A stretch of DNA of 64,000 nt, taken from assembly GCA_964438865.1 (NCBI GenBank), contig CAYTMI010000011.1:27940-91939 (forward strand). The letters run 5' to 3'. Below, piece after piece: positions 17,770 through 25,572 of the stretch; the stretch's first letter is position 1; each line of letters opens with the position of its first letter. A model generated the notes under the pieces. That model worked only from the letters and a program-made list of their open reading frames with translations, was not told the DNA's origin and made no database searches. Source of the DNA: G016234445 sp964438865 (GTDB lineage Bacteria > Chloroflexota > Dehalococcoidia > Tepidiformales > Tepidiformaceae). A program made the position numbers and the translations under genes.

Positions 17770-17770
17770 G

Positions 17771-17968
17771 ATGGCATCGCCCGGTGCCTCCACGGCTGAC
17801 TCAACGTCCACGGTCGCGACCTGCCCTCATAGTCCGGTATGGGTCGTCGACTCCAACTGTCACCGGGTGATCCGGAAGCCGTGCCCGCTGTGCCAGGACC
17901 CTGCGAGTTCCTCCCCGACCTTCGCGCCCGTGACGACGCCCGCAGCCCCGAAACAGGAGAGAAGATGA
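17771..17968 (+). CDS. Small Cys/His protein, possible metal-binding peptide
   Basis: A 65-residue protein whose middle carries 'ATCPHSPVW', 'DSNCHR' and 'KPCPLCQD': four Cys and two His in about 25 residues, with a Thr/Pro-rich tail. The spacing suggests a zinc- or copper-binding knuckle. The ATG at 17771 has a GGAGG nine bases upstream and lies one base after the lgt-like stop. The gene overlaps the next start by four bases (ATGA). These contexts support translation; I do not recognise a family. Confidence 0.6.
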   Translation: MASPGASTADSTSTVATCPHSPVWVVDSNCHRVIRKPCPLCQDPASSSPTFAPVTTPAAPKQERR

Positions 17969-18603
17969 TGACCGCTTCGACGAACACCCCCACGGCTGGT
18001 AGTGAGACCGTTCGCCGGCGCTACAACCGCAGCGCCCGCTTCTACGACACCGAGCAGGCGATGATGGAACGAGTGGTAGGCCGGTGGCGCCGTGATCTCT
18101 GGAGCCGTGTACCGGGCGGCGAGATCCTCGAGGTGGGGGTCGGCACCGGTGCGAACATGCCCTTCTACCCGCCCGGGGCGCACGTGAAGGCCATCGACAT
18201 CGCGGAGAACATGCTCAAGCGGGCCGAGGTCCGTGCCAGGAAGCTGGGCGTCGACGTCGATCTCGCCCGGATGGACGTGGAGCACCTGGACTTCGATGAC
18301 GCTCGTTTTGACTGTGCAGTCGCAACCTTCGTCTTCTGTTCGGTCCCGGACCCGGTTGCCGGGCTGCAGGAGGTGCGGCGCGTGCTCAAGCCGGGAGGAG
18401 TGCTCCTTCTGCTCGAGCACGTGCGCAGCGAGAATCGGCTGGTGGGAAAGCTCATGGATTTGCTCAATCCGGTGGTCGTGCGTATGGCCGGCGCCAATAT
18501 CAACCGGCACACGGTGGATAACGTCCAGGCCGCGGGGTTCGCCGAGGTGGCGGTTGAACGCCGCCTGCGAGGCATCGTGAGGCTGATCGAGGCTCGCAAG
18601 TGA
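17965..18603 (+). CDS. SAM-dependent methyltransferase (UbiE/PmtA type)
   Basis: A 212-residue class-I methyltransferase. The SAM-binding motif is 'ILEVGVGTGANMPFYPPG', the acidic ribose-binding residue is in 'VKAIDIAENML', and post-I motifs 'FDCAVATFVFCSVPDP' and 'LKPGGVLLLLEHV' follow. The sequence type is common among phospholipid and quinone methyltransferases; the substrate is not evident. Last gene of the copA unit and coupled to the small Cys/His gene. Confidence 0.85.
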   Translation: MMTASTNTPTAGSETVRRRYNRSARFYDTEQAMMERVVGRWRRDLWSRVPGGEILEVGVGTGANMPFYPPGAHVKAIDIAENMLKRAEVRARKLGVDVDLARMDVEHLDFDDARFDCAVATFVFCSVPDPVAGLQEVRRVLKPGGVLLLLEHVRSENRLVGKLMDLLNPVVVRMAGANINRHTVDNVQAAGFAEVAVERRLRGIVRLIEARK

Positions 18604-18697
18604 CCGTCACGCGGAGACCCACCGGATACCGCCGGCCGTCACACGTGGTGCGGGGGAAGGCTGACCGCCGCCAGGCGCAAGGTGCCCGTGGCGCAGG

Positions 18698-19378
18698 TCA
18701 CCGGACACGCTCCGCGACGACGACGTCCCGATCGAGGTACTCCCCTGAGCCATCGCCTCCGAGGTAAGCCCGGAAGCGGCCGCCACATGTGATGAGCGTG
18801 ATCCACTCCGCGGCGGCGGGCTTAACCGCCGGCCAGATCAGTTCGCCCATGGGGATCGTCGCAACGTCGTAGCGCTGCTTGCGGATCACCCGATAGCGGT
18901 ATTCGAGGCCGTTGTCCATGACGACGGCGACCTCGTCGCCTGCCTCCAACTGGTAGAGGTTGAAGAAGGGCCCTTTGATGTTTGGGAAGTAGTCAACATG
19001 GGCCGAAAACACGGCGTTGCCGCCGAATCCCGGCCGATCGTAGATCTCGTACCAGCCGGTGCTGAGGGGGTTCTTGGGGATGTCGAGTTCGTTCTGCCCA
19101 GGGATGAGACCGAGATTCTCGATCGCTGAGTCAACTCCGAAGCGCGGGATCTTGAGGCGCGCAACACCCCCGGCGTATGGCGTCGACGTCGGCGTCGCGG
19201 CGGGAGCCGGGGAGGGCGTGTCCGGGGTCGACTGGGCCGGCGCGGGGGATGGAACCCATTCGATCGGTGCGAACGCCTCTGTTTCGCTTCGGTCGTTATC
19301 AGACCCAAAGAGGCCGATGAGGAAGAAGCCCGCGCCGGCGACGAACGCTACGAGCGCCACCGTCCGAAGCCCGCTCAT
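18698..19378 (-). CDS. Sortase (class E/F-like)
   Basis: A 226-residue single-pass membrane transpeptidase: N-terminal anchor (residues 5-24), a Pro/Thr/Ser-rich linker and a sortase domain from about residue 70. The catalytic His127 is in 'VFSAHVDYF' and Cys198 in 'ITLITCGGRF', the TLxTC motif. It would join a sorting-signal protein to the wall or process it. Its substrates are unknown, but the cupredoxin at 29093 and other island proteins with C-terminal anchors are candidates. Last gene of the minus-strand thiol operon. Confidence 0.88.
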   Translation of the reverse strand: MSGLRTVALVAFVAGAGFFLIGLFGSDNDRSETEAFAPIEWVPSPAPAQSTPDTPSPAPAATPTSTPYAGGVARLKIPRFGVDSAIENLGLIPGQNELDIPKNPLSTGWYEIYDRPGFGGNAVFSAHVDYFPNIKGPFFNLYQLEAGDEVAVVMDNGLEYRYRVIRKQRYDVATIPMGELIWPAVKPAAAEWITLITCGGRFRAYLGGDGSGEYLDRDVVVAERVR

Positions 19379-19462
19379 GTCAATGCTCCGGTCGGCGCGC
19401 CTCGACGAGGAGGACCAACACCTGAGCGGTCGAGCAGCGAAGGGGAGCGCATTCGGGATGCC

Positions 19463-20131
19463 TCAATTCTGCGGAGAGCTGACCAGTGTCCGCACCCGCT
19501 TTATGACGTCATCACCGTCGAGCCACATCGAAGGGTAGTCCTCAGCCCAGAGGATCGTGCCCTCGCGGCTGATGAGGACGAACTTGTGGTCCGGCTTGTT
19601 GGCGTGCATTCCACCCAGCGCGTTGTAGGACTTCGACACCTGCGTGGTCTGGTCCACCAAGATCGGTATCGTCTTCAGTCCCCAGCGTGACATCTCGCTC
19701 TTGATCAGTGAAGGCTGATCGACCATGACCGCGTAGGTCTCGACGCCCATGTCGGCGAAGGTCTGCTGATCTCTCTGCAGCTGCACCGTCTGCTGCCAGC
19801 ACGGGTCGCAGCCGTAGCCTTCGTTGAAGAAGAGGAGCACGTTCTTCTTGCCCCTGAAATCGCTCAGACTGATGTCGCGTCCATCGACGGTTTTGAGCGT
19901 GAAGTCGGGCGCAGGGCTCGCGGTCATGTCCGGTAAGGACGAAGCTTTTTCCGGCCCAGCAGCGCGGTAGGCGAGGATGAGGCCGGCGCCAAGAGCCACG
20001 ACGCCGAGGGCCAGCAGGCCGCGCCAGGCGAATTGACGCAAACGCTGACGCGCCCGTCGCCGTTCGCGCTCGCGGATCGTCGCAGCGCGGCGGTCGATGG
20101 GCTTCGGCATCGTTCGCCTTGTCTTATTCAT
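19463..20131 (-). CDS. Membrane-anchored peroxiredoxin/thiol-disulfide protein
   Basis: A 222-residue AhpC/TSA-thioredoxin fold protein with a very basic N-terminus, one membrane segment (residues 37-56) and an extracytoplasmic redox domain. The redox site is 'GYGCDPCWQQ' (Cys108, Cys111), in the usual 'DFTLKTVDGRDISLSDFRGK' family context. A strong GGAGG fixes the ATG at 20131. It probably reduces or oxidises surface thiols of the neighbouring Cys-rich proteins. Confidence 0.85.
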   Translation of the reverse strand: MNKTRRTMPKPIDRRAATIRERERRRARQRLRQFAWRGLLALGVVALGAGLILAYRAAGPEKASSLPDMTASPAPDFTLKTVDGRDISLSDFRGKKNVLLFFNEGYGCDPCWQQTVQLQRDQQTFADMGVETYAVMVDQPSLIKSEMSRWGLKTIPILVDQTTQVSKSYNALGGMHANKPDHKFVLISREGTILWAEDYPSMWLDGDDVIKRVRTLVSSPQN

Positions 20132-20191
20132 GGCTGTACCTCCTACCGGTTCGGAGACGCTCGCTTCCCGTCGCTCCTTGCGGAGCTGACG

Positions 20192-21067
20192 TCAGCGATG
20201 GAGGAAACGGAGCATCCGGTCGAATCTCCAGCCGAACACCCGGGCGAAGAGATAGAGGACGAACCCGGCCAGGACGATGCTGAAGACAGCGTCTGGGACC
20301 CCGCTTGTCGCGTTGATGATCGTCTGCGCGACGGAGCGCAGGTATTCGCCGAGTTGCGTCTGCGTCTGCGATGTCTCCAGGCGGCCGGTGAAGGTGCCTG
20401 CGATAACGAAGACCCCGACAGCGATGAAGAGGACGCCGGCGAACAGGTTGGTTGAGTGGACCCGCCATCTCACGCGTCCGAATCCGAGCGTCACCGCCCG
20501 TCCGCGGACGACGACATTGTTAGAGAGGTTGAACTTCTCCCAGAGGAGCGCGATGACCACCAGCGGCGATACCATTCCCGCCACATAGGCCAGCCCAAGG
20601 CCCGTCGCCTGAGGCAACGACGAGGACATGGCCGATAGCGTGAGGACGCCGGCGAGCACCGGCGCGCAGCAGGAACTCGCGGCGCCAGAGAATATGCCGA
20701 GTGTGAAGACGGACATCACGGTTGGACGATCCCCGAGCTGGCTGCGGTGCATGGGTAGGGCGAAGTTCTTTCCAGCAAGCGACCATATGCCAAGCACGAC
20801 AAGGAACAGCCCACCGACGAGGAAGACCTCAGAGTGATATCCGGCGGTCAGACGCGAAACGGCGGCCACCCCGAGCGTGATCGGCAGGAGCACGACGGCC
20901 ACGCCGGCAGCGAAGACGAGGGTCATCGCCAGGAGCGCGTAGCGTGCGCGGAAGGCGCTCGCCAGGTAGGCGGGCAGCAAGAAAGTTACGCAGCAGGGAG
21001 CGGCCAGGGCGATGACGCCGCCCAGGAAGGCCGCAACCATCGACGCTTGGAAGAGAGTCGGGTCCAT
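20192..21067 (-). CDS. ccdA: CcdA/DsbD-type transmembrane electron carrier
   Basis: A 291-residue membrane protein of the cytochrome-c biogenesis CcdA family, which passes electrons from cytoplasmic thioredoxin to outside thiols. Instead of the usual spaced Cys in TM1 and TM4 it has adjacent pairs, 'LAAPCCVTF' (Cys25-Cys26) and 'GAASSCCAPVL' (Cys133-Cys134). Two more C-terminal membrane segments follow. Start and upstream stop overlap by one base (TGATG) with the thioredoxin gene. It is the likely electron source for the operon's thiol and selenol proteins. Confidence 0.87.
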   Translation of the reverse strand: MDPTLFQASMVAAFLGGVIALAAPCCVTFLLPAYLASAFRARYALLAMTLVFAAGVAVVLLPITLGVAAVSRLTAGYHSEVFLVGGLFLVVLGIWSLAGKNFALPMHRSQLGDRPTVMSVFTLGIFSGAASSCCAPVLAGVLTLSAMSSSLPQATGLGLAYVAGMVSPLVVIALLWEKFNLSNNVVVRGRAVTLGFGRVRWRVHSTNLFAGVLFIAVGVFVIAGTFTGRLETSQTQTQLGEYLRSVAQTIINATSGVPDAVFSIVLAGFVLYLFARVFGWRFDRMLRFLHR

Positions 21068-21351
21068 CAGGCTTCCGGCACCAGGGCGCGACGCGCCTGC
21101 TCCAGCCGTTCCCGCAGCAACGACTCGGAGACGTCGCCCACCAGCGCCATTCGTCCGTTGATCAGGATCCCGGGCAGCCCAACGAGTTTGTAGCGCAGGG
21201 CGACGGCCGTCCCCTGGTCGCTGCCCACGTCGAACTCTGTGACCCTGACGTCCGGAAATTCGGCTTCAAGGCGATGAAGACGCTCCTTGACGTTCTCACA
21301 GGGCTTGCAGCCGAAACCGGTAACCACCCACACCTCGGTCGTCTGTGTCAT
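21067..21351 (-). CDS. Thioredoxin/glutaredoxin-like protein
   Basis: A 94-residue protein with the thioredoxin fold start 'VWVVTGFGCKPCENVKERL' (Cys15, Cys18) and the cis-Pro region 'LVGLPGILING'. No signal peptide: a cytoplasmic partner that could feed electrons to the CcdA protein encoded immediately downstream. GGAG lies five bases before the ATG at 21351. The open frame extends farther upstream, but that part has no thioredoxin features. Confidence 0.85.
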   Translation of the reverse strand: MTQTTEVWVVTGFGCKPCENVKERLHRLEAEFPDVRVTEFDVGSDQGTAVALRYKLVGLPGILINGRMALVGDVSESLLRERLEQARRALVPEA

Positions 21352-21510
21352 GTTCACTCCTCTTTGCACTTCTATCCCGATCGGCCTTGCCGGCGCTGAG
21401 GTCTGTTCCACACTGCTCCTGCGGGACCGGGAGCCTGGCGACACCCACCCCCGGCGACAACAGCGACCGACGGTCTCCGCCGGGCCCGGGTCGGTGCACA
21501 CGACAGGCGG

Positions 21511-21996
21511 TTACTGCTGGGTGGGAAAGCTGAAAACACGTTCCGGTACTCCTCCGAGCCCGCGCAGGGCCAACGTCACCTGATTCCGCGGTTGCCGGGT
21601 AAAGACGAGCATTCCTTCCAGGTGATGGGCGTCGCCTTTGGTGGTGACCCACCGGATCGGCTTCTCTTCCAGACCATCGTCGCCGAGCAACCGGGCCCCC
21701 GCGGCATAGTCAAAGGCGCTCAGATCCCCTTCGTGCGTGTCGAGCGTCAGCAGGATCACGAGCTGGGTGTCGATGTCGATAGCACTGGCCGCGTCAGACT
21801 CCAGGCTCCGCAGACGCTCACGCGAGGCGACCGTGGCAACAATGTCCACACCCCCACCGCTGTTCCGTTGCTCGAGAGTCGCATCTGTGGCCGTGGGCGG
21901 GTCATCCGTCGCCCGCAGCGCGAAGAAGCCCACCGCCCCAACGGCGGTAACCACAAAGGCGGTCGTGATGGCCAGGATGATTGCCGTTCGGCTCAA
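21511..21996 (-). CDS. Membrane-anchored hypothetical protein
   Basis: A 161-residue protein with an N-terminal membrane segment (residues 5-27) and an extracytoplasmic domain without Cys. There are paired His in 'KGDAHHLEGMLVF' and a beta-rich C-terminus. The TTG start at 21996 has GAGGA upstream. It lies 28 bases after the true stop of the selenoprotein gene, which is the normal spacing for this operon. Family not recognised. Confidence 0.6.
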   Translation of the reverse strand: MSRTAIILAITTAFVVTAVGAVGFFALRATDDPPTATDATLEQRNSGGGVDIVATVASRERLRSLESDAASAIDIDTQLVILLTLDTHEGDLSAFDYAAGARLLGDDGLEEKPIRWVTTKGDAHHLEGMLVFTRQPRNQVTLALRGLGGVPERVFSFPTQQ

Positions 21997-22024
21997 GGAA
22001 TAATCCTCATGGGAGCGTTTGTTT

Positions 22025-22579
22025 TCACTTGAACAGTGCCTTGAAGTACAACTGGATCACGGCGCTCTCGCCGCTGGCGCTCCGAACGGGGACGCTGATT
22101 CGGAAGAGGTGCGGCCCATCCATACCGGCGTGCATCCCCATCGGGAGCGTGAGAACGACCGGGACTTCTTCGCCGGGCGCGATGGTCGTGGCACCCACGA
22201 CCGGGTTGGCCGGTCAGCAACCCTCAAGGACTTCGATGCCCGGGCGCCCCAGGCTTACCGGCGTCGTCCCCGTGTTGCGGAGGCGCCACTCCCGCTGAAC
22301 GGCCGTGTTCAGTGGGACACGGCCCGCATCTGCCACGGGCTGAGCCACCTCCACCCCAAGGACCTGCACAGGACCGTCTGGCAGGGCGTTCCCGGCGACG
22401 GCTGATCGCGTTGCCGGCGGGGTGGCGGAATTAGCACCGAGGCCGGGCGATCCCGCGGTGCCTGCGCCATCTTCGGCCGAGTTTCGTATGACGAATCCCA
22501 CCGCGCCCGCCGAAGCAATTGCCGCGACGACGAGCAGCGACCACCCTGCGCGCCGCCGGGTTACCACCTTCCAGCTCAT
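22025..22579 (-). CDS. Putative selenoprotein, membrane-anchored Cys-Sec protein
   Basis: Read through one in-frame TGA (22214-22216), this gene has 184 residues. It has one membrane anchor (residues 12-30), a linker, and a beta-domain with 'IEVLEGC-U-PANPVVG' followed by 'LPMGMHAGMDGPHLF'. The paralogue at 22610 has 'IEVLEGCCPEDPVLG' at the same place, so the TGA replaces Cys. The part after the TGA is homologous, in frame and free of other lesions down to a stop 28 bases before the next gene. A SECIS-like hairpin follows the TGA. The Met/His motif and Cys-Sec pair suggest binding of copper or another soft metal. A strong GAGGAGGG precedes the ATG. Confidence 0.82.
22184..22216 (-). promoter_or_regulatory. 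UGA selenocysteine codon with SECIS-like stem-loop
   Basis: After the TGA come 11 bases, then the stem GGUCGUG, the loop GGUGC and the pairing strand CACGACC: seven perfect pairs, eight if the loop closes further. E. coli fdhF has UGA, 11 bases, and GGUUGCA before its GGUC loop, so the GGU falls at the same distance (bases 19-21 after UGA). This is the form bound by SelB. Confidence 0.8.
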
Positions 22580-22609
22580 TGATCCCTCCTCACGCGTTGC
22601 TCCGGCCGA

Positions 22610-23176
22610 CTAGCCGAAGTCGGCTTTGACGTAGATTTCGAGCGTGCCTGACTCCCCGTTGTCGTTTTGCACCGGCACGGTGAGACGGAAGACATGCGGT
22701 CCGTCCATGCCCTTGTGCATGCCCATGGGCAGCGAGAAATGGAGCGGCACTTCCGCCCCGGGTGCGACGCTGGAGGAGCCAAGGACCGGATCTTCCGGGC
22801 AGCAGCCTTCGAGGACTTCAATATTGACGCGTCCGAGGGTGACGGACGTGCTCCCCGGATTGCGCAGCTTGAACGTCTTCTCAACAGCCGTGTCCAACGG
22901 CTGCCGCCCGAGGTTCACGGCGGACTCATCCACCTGGACGCCGGCCACGACAACCGGTTCCTTCGAGATGACAGACCCGTCCGGCGTGAAGACATCGGCC
23001 GCGACGGCTGGCGAGCCCGCTGCGCTCCCGCTAAAGGGGGAGCGCAGGAACTGGATGCTGAAACCAACGACGAAGAGGGCCACCATGGCGGCAACAACGA
23101 CGACCGGGAGCGTGATCCTGCCGCGCCGAGGGAGAACAGCCCGGCGCCGGCGATGAGCGTTGATAGAGCGGTTCAT
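22610..23176 (-). CDS. Membrane-anchored Cys-Cys protein, paralogue of the selenoprotein
   Basis: A 188-residue protein with a basic N-terminus, a membrane anchor (residues 21-43) and a beta-sandwich-like domain. It has 'VLEGCCPEDP' (Cys125-Cys126) and a Met/His motif 'MGMHKGMDGPH' (Met151, Met153, His154, Met157, His161), which looks like a Cu+ site. GGAG lies five bases before the ATG at 23176. It is the Cys version of the gene that follows, and the pair probably arose by tandem duplication. Confidence 0.8.
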   Translation of the reverse strand: MNRSINAHRRRRAVLPRRGRITLPVVVVAAMVALFVVGFSIQFLRSPFSGSAAGSPAVAADVFTPDGSVISKEPVVVAGVQVDESAVNLGRQPLDTAVEKTFKLRNPGSTSVTLGRVNIEVLEGCCPEDPVLGSSSVAPGAEVPLHFSLPMGMHKGMDGPHVFRLTVPVQNDNGESGTLEIYVKADFG

Positions 23177-23189
23177 GCTGACTCCCTCA

Positions 23190-23627
23190 CTAAGGCGTGT
23201 CTGTCGGGGCCCCGTACCTTGAGTACTCCCCGTCGATCCAGGTGCGTATCTCTTTCGCGCTCTGGCCCTCGCCAGCCAGGCGCTGGACATCTTTGGTCTC
23301 ATCCCCGCAGACCATGCAGCCGGAGGCGTGGTCGCTGTAGACGCCCGGGCTGATGACGAAGCAGTCGAAGAGGTTCTGGTGGGCGATTGCCTTCCCGCAG
23401 CCGCAGTAGCACGGGATCCGTTCGAACAACGAGCGATGCCCTTCGACGTAACGGTAGGTCGCGACCATTTCCGGCGGCTGGGTAGAAAGGTCCAGGACGG
23501 CTTCGAGATCGCTCCGGGTTCGCGATTCCGAGGTCGTCCACGGCCCGAGGGCGAGGGTGACAGCAACCAGTGCGATGGCTGCCGCCGCGGACGCTGCGAG
23601 CGTCACCCATTTCCATTTCATCCTCAT
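23190..23627 (-). CDS. PCYCGC-motif membrane-anchored protein
   Basis: A 145-residue protein with an N-terminal membrane segment (residues 7-28) and the family motif 'IPCYCGCGKAIAHQNLFDCF' (Cys73, 75, 77, His83, Cys89), then a second pair 'SGCMVCGDE' (Cys104, Cys107). The PCYCGC family is of unknown function but is Cys-rich and surface-located, consistent with metal binding. The ATG overlaps the stop of the gene upstream (ATGA) and has GGAGGAG before it. Confidence 0.85.
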   Translation of the reverse strand: MRMKWKWVTLAASAAAAIALVAVTLALGPWTTSESRTRSDLEAVLDLSTQPPEMVATYRYVEGHRSLFERIPCYCGCGKAIAHQNLFDCFVISPGVYSDHASGCMVCGDETKDVQRLAGEGQSAKEIRTWIDGEYSRYGAPTDTP

Positions 23628-24139
23628 GCTTCTCCTCCAGCGGCCAACTGGCGGCGGGGTGCCAGCCGGATGCGCGTCGTTCTCACCACGCCGAGCATCA
23701 CCACGATCCCGGCTGCGTTGACCGCGAGGCCGGCGAGCATGATCGGGGTGCGGTAATTGCTCAGGAAGATGGCCGCTCCTGAAAGCCCTACCACGGGCAG
23801 CACGTCAACAACGTGGTGCGCACAGCACGCAACCATCGCGACCGTCGAAGTCCCTGTCCCCGTCGCGACCACGGCGCCGCTCGACCGTGCTGCGGCCGCG
23901 GTCGTCCGAAGGAGCCTGACGTAGGCGTACAGGCCTGCCTCCAGGCCAAACCCCAGGGCAATCGCCGCCACGAAGTACCGGTCCCCCCAGAGAAGGTCGA
24001 CGGCATGGCGCGGTTCGTTCGCCAGGCTCACGAGAGCCAGGTAGAACGCGACCAGGAGCGTGGCGGCGACCGCGCCGACGAGGATGGCGATAACCGATCT
24101 GGACGTCGGGCGGCCTGCCAGGACGGAACTACTATCCAT
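23624..24139 (-). CDS. Four-helix membrane protein with CCxHH motif
   Basis: A 171-residue membrane protein with hydrophobic segments near residues 16-38, 56-76, 96-122 and 128-152. Inside the third lies 'MVACCAHHVVDVLP' (Cys105, Cys106, His108, His109), an intramembrane soft-metal site by appearance. First gene of the minus-strand thiol operon, with operator site d over its start codon. It may move metal or electrons across the membrane; no named family recognised. Confidence 0.72.
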   Translation of the reverse strand: MDSSSVLAGRPTSRSVIAILVGAVAATLLVAFYLALVSLANEPRHAVDLLWGDRYFVAAIALGFGLEAGLYAYVRLLRTTAAAARSSGAVVATGTGTSTVAMVACCAHHVVDVLPVVGLSGAAIFLSNYRTPIMLAGLAVNAAGIVVMLGVVRTTRIRLAPRRQLAAGGEA

Positions 24140-24146
24140 CGTCGTA
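24127..24146 (-). promoter_or_regulatory. Putative BlaI operator, site d
   Basis: On the minus strand the half-sites read TACGAC and GTAGTT with an eight-base spacer, and the dyad covers the ATG at 24139. The overlap suggests a very short or absent leader. It would control the operon 24139 to 18698. Confidence 0.5.
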
Positions 24147-24339
24147 GTAGCATTTCACCTGGAGACGCCACCACTGAGGGCCATCCGTCCCTGATGTGGT
24201 GGCCGAACGGTCCGTCTTGGGCCGGCACGTAAAGAGCCGTTTCGGTCCGGCACCTGGGGGGCTGGAGCCGCCGAGTGTGAAGGTGGCGGGCGGAGGCCCG
24301 CCGGATGGCGTCTGCCGCCATACGTGGTTTTCGCCGAGT

Positions 24340-24915
24340 TCAGTCCCCAGGCGGGGGCTTCCTCGCTGAAAAGCGAAATGCTTTGCGGCGGGAATCCACT
24401 CGAACTTCGGCGAAGCCGGCCGCCTCAAGCCTCCCCCCAAAGCCGCCGGGGTCGACCAACGTCATGGTGTCGAACAGGTGGGCAGCGCGGAACACCAGGC
24501 TTGAGCGGCTGTCGGATCCGAGGAAGGACCCACCCGGCCGAAGGACCCGGAAGGCCTCGGCCAACAGTCGATCCTGGGCATCGGCGGATGGGACGTGGTG
24601 GAGCATGGTGAAGGACACCACGGCGCTGAAGTAGTCGGACGGAGACGGCATGGCTGTGGCATCCCCGGTGACCACAGTCACGTTCGTGCCGGCCAGCCGG
24701 TCACGGAGGCGGCGGGCAAGCATCGGGTCGTACTCGACAGCGGTTAGCTTCGGGACCCTGTGCATGAGCACCTCGGTGGTCAACCCGGGGCCGGGCCCTA
24801 TCTCCAGGAGGTGATCTCCGAGCTGGGCGCCATCCAGGGCCCAGGGGAGAATGGAACCGTGGAGCGTTCGCCGCCAAAGGCTCGACCGGCAGTACCAGTT
24901 GTGGAATCGGTTCAT
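24340..24915 (-). CDS. SAM-dependent methyltransferase
   Basis: A 191-residue class-I methyltransferase: SAM motif 'LLEIGPGPGLTTEVL', acidic residue in 'AVEYDPML', then 'VVTGDATAMP' and 'LRPGGSFLGSDS'. The N-terminus 'MNRFHNWYCRSSLWRR' is Trp/Arg-rich. GGAG before the ATG at 24915 fixes the start; the open frame extends upstream but without family similarity. Operator site f lies 110 bases upstream. The substrate is unknown. Confidence 0.82.
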   Translation of the reverse strand: MNRFHNWYCRSSLWRRTLHGSILPWALDGAQLGDHLLEIGPGPGLTTEVLMHRVPKLTAVEYDPMLARRLRDRLAGTNVTVVTGDATAMPSPSDYFSAVVSFTMLHHVPSADAQDRLLAEAFRVLRPGGSFLGSDSRSSLVFRAAHLFDTMTLVDPGGFGGRLEAAGFAEVRVDSRRKAFRFSARKPPPGD

Positions 24916-25025
24916 GGAGTGCTCCTTCTTTGGCGGGCAGCGATCCCACCGAATCGTGTCAGCGGCCTCGGGCCTACGCGAGAGCGGAACGTCCACGTGG
25001 CCCACCCGATATGCTCGCCGCAGTC

Positions 25026-25042
25026 TACTACAGGCTGTCGTC
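25026..25042 (-). promoter_or_regulatory. Putative BlaI operator, site f
   Basis: On the minus strand GACGAC-AGCCT-GTAGTA: five-base spacer, one mismatch from TACGAC. It lies upstream of the methyltransferase at 24340-24915, in the gap after the CopZ-like gene. Confidence 0.5.
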
Positions 25043-25170
25043 ACAAAGGCGACGTCTGCGGCGCCCGCCACGAGACGGCCGCCCCAAGAGGATCCTGAAC
25101 GGCTGGCGGAGGTTGGTCGCGCGGCACGCATCCCGCTTGTAGCGTGGTTGATCCCGCTGCCGGCAACGAC

Positions 25171-25572
25171 TCACGCTTGCGCGGTCGCCTTCTTCCAGCG
25201 GCCAATGGACCCCAGACAGCAGGCTCCTGAGGGATTGAGGACATCGCAGGCGCACTCCCGGCGACGCACGCGCTCGCGGACGTATGGAACTGGATCAGGG
25301 TCGCCCAAGGCATCTCCCCCGGAAACGTCAAAGCAGAAACAAAGCAGGTCGCCGGCCCGTCCCGTCTTGTACGCTGGGGCGCGCCGAACCTCACGTGTAC
25401 CGATCGTATCTCCGTCAGCACTGAAGTACACGACATCACAGTTGGGTGCTTCGCAAAAGCTAAAGTCCTTGCCTTCAAGCCTCCCGAGCCAGGGGTCGAG
25501 GATGTGGTGTCGAACGAGAGTCAGCGGGATGGCTTCGCCCGTGCGTCCGCAGCGGGAACATTGTTCAGTCAT
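25171..25572 (-). CDS. CopZ-like iron-sulfur/zinc metallochaperone domain protein
   Basis: A 133-residue Cys-rich cytoplasmic protein. The start 'CSRCGRTG' and 'FCEAPNCDVVYFSADG' match the zinc part, and 'LLCFCF' with the C-terminal 'CACDVLNPSGACCLG' match the [2Fe-2S] part of the N-terminal region of Archaeoglobus CopZ. The C-terminal HMA copper domain of that protein is missing. The start overlaps the end of the ABC-YHS gene by eight bases. In the copper context it probably reduces or delivers copper. Confidence 0.82.
   Translation of the reverse strand: MTEQCSRCGRTGEAIPLTLVRHHILDPWLGRLEGKDFSFCEAPNCDVVYFSADGDTIGTREVRRAPAYKTGRAGDLLCFCFDVSGGDALGDPDPVPYVRERVRRRECACDVLNPSGACCLGSIGRWKKATAQA

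Noticed and set aside
22214..22216. Plain nonsense mutation or true end of a short protein
   Set aside because: The sequence after the TGA stays homologous to the paralogue with no frameshift, the TGA replaces a Cys codon, a SECIS-like hairpin follows, and the normal short gene spacing is restored only if translation continues to 22025. It cannot be fully excluded without genome-wide Sec data.
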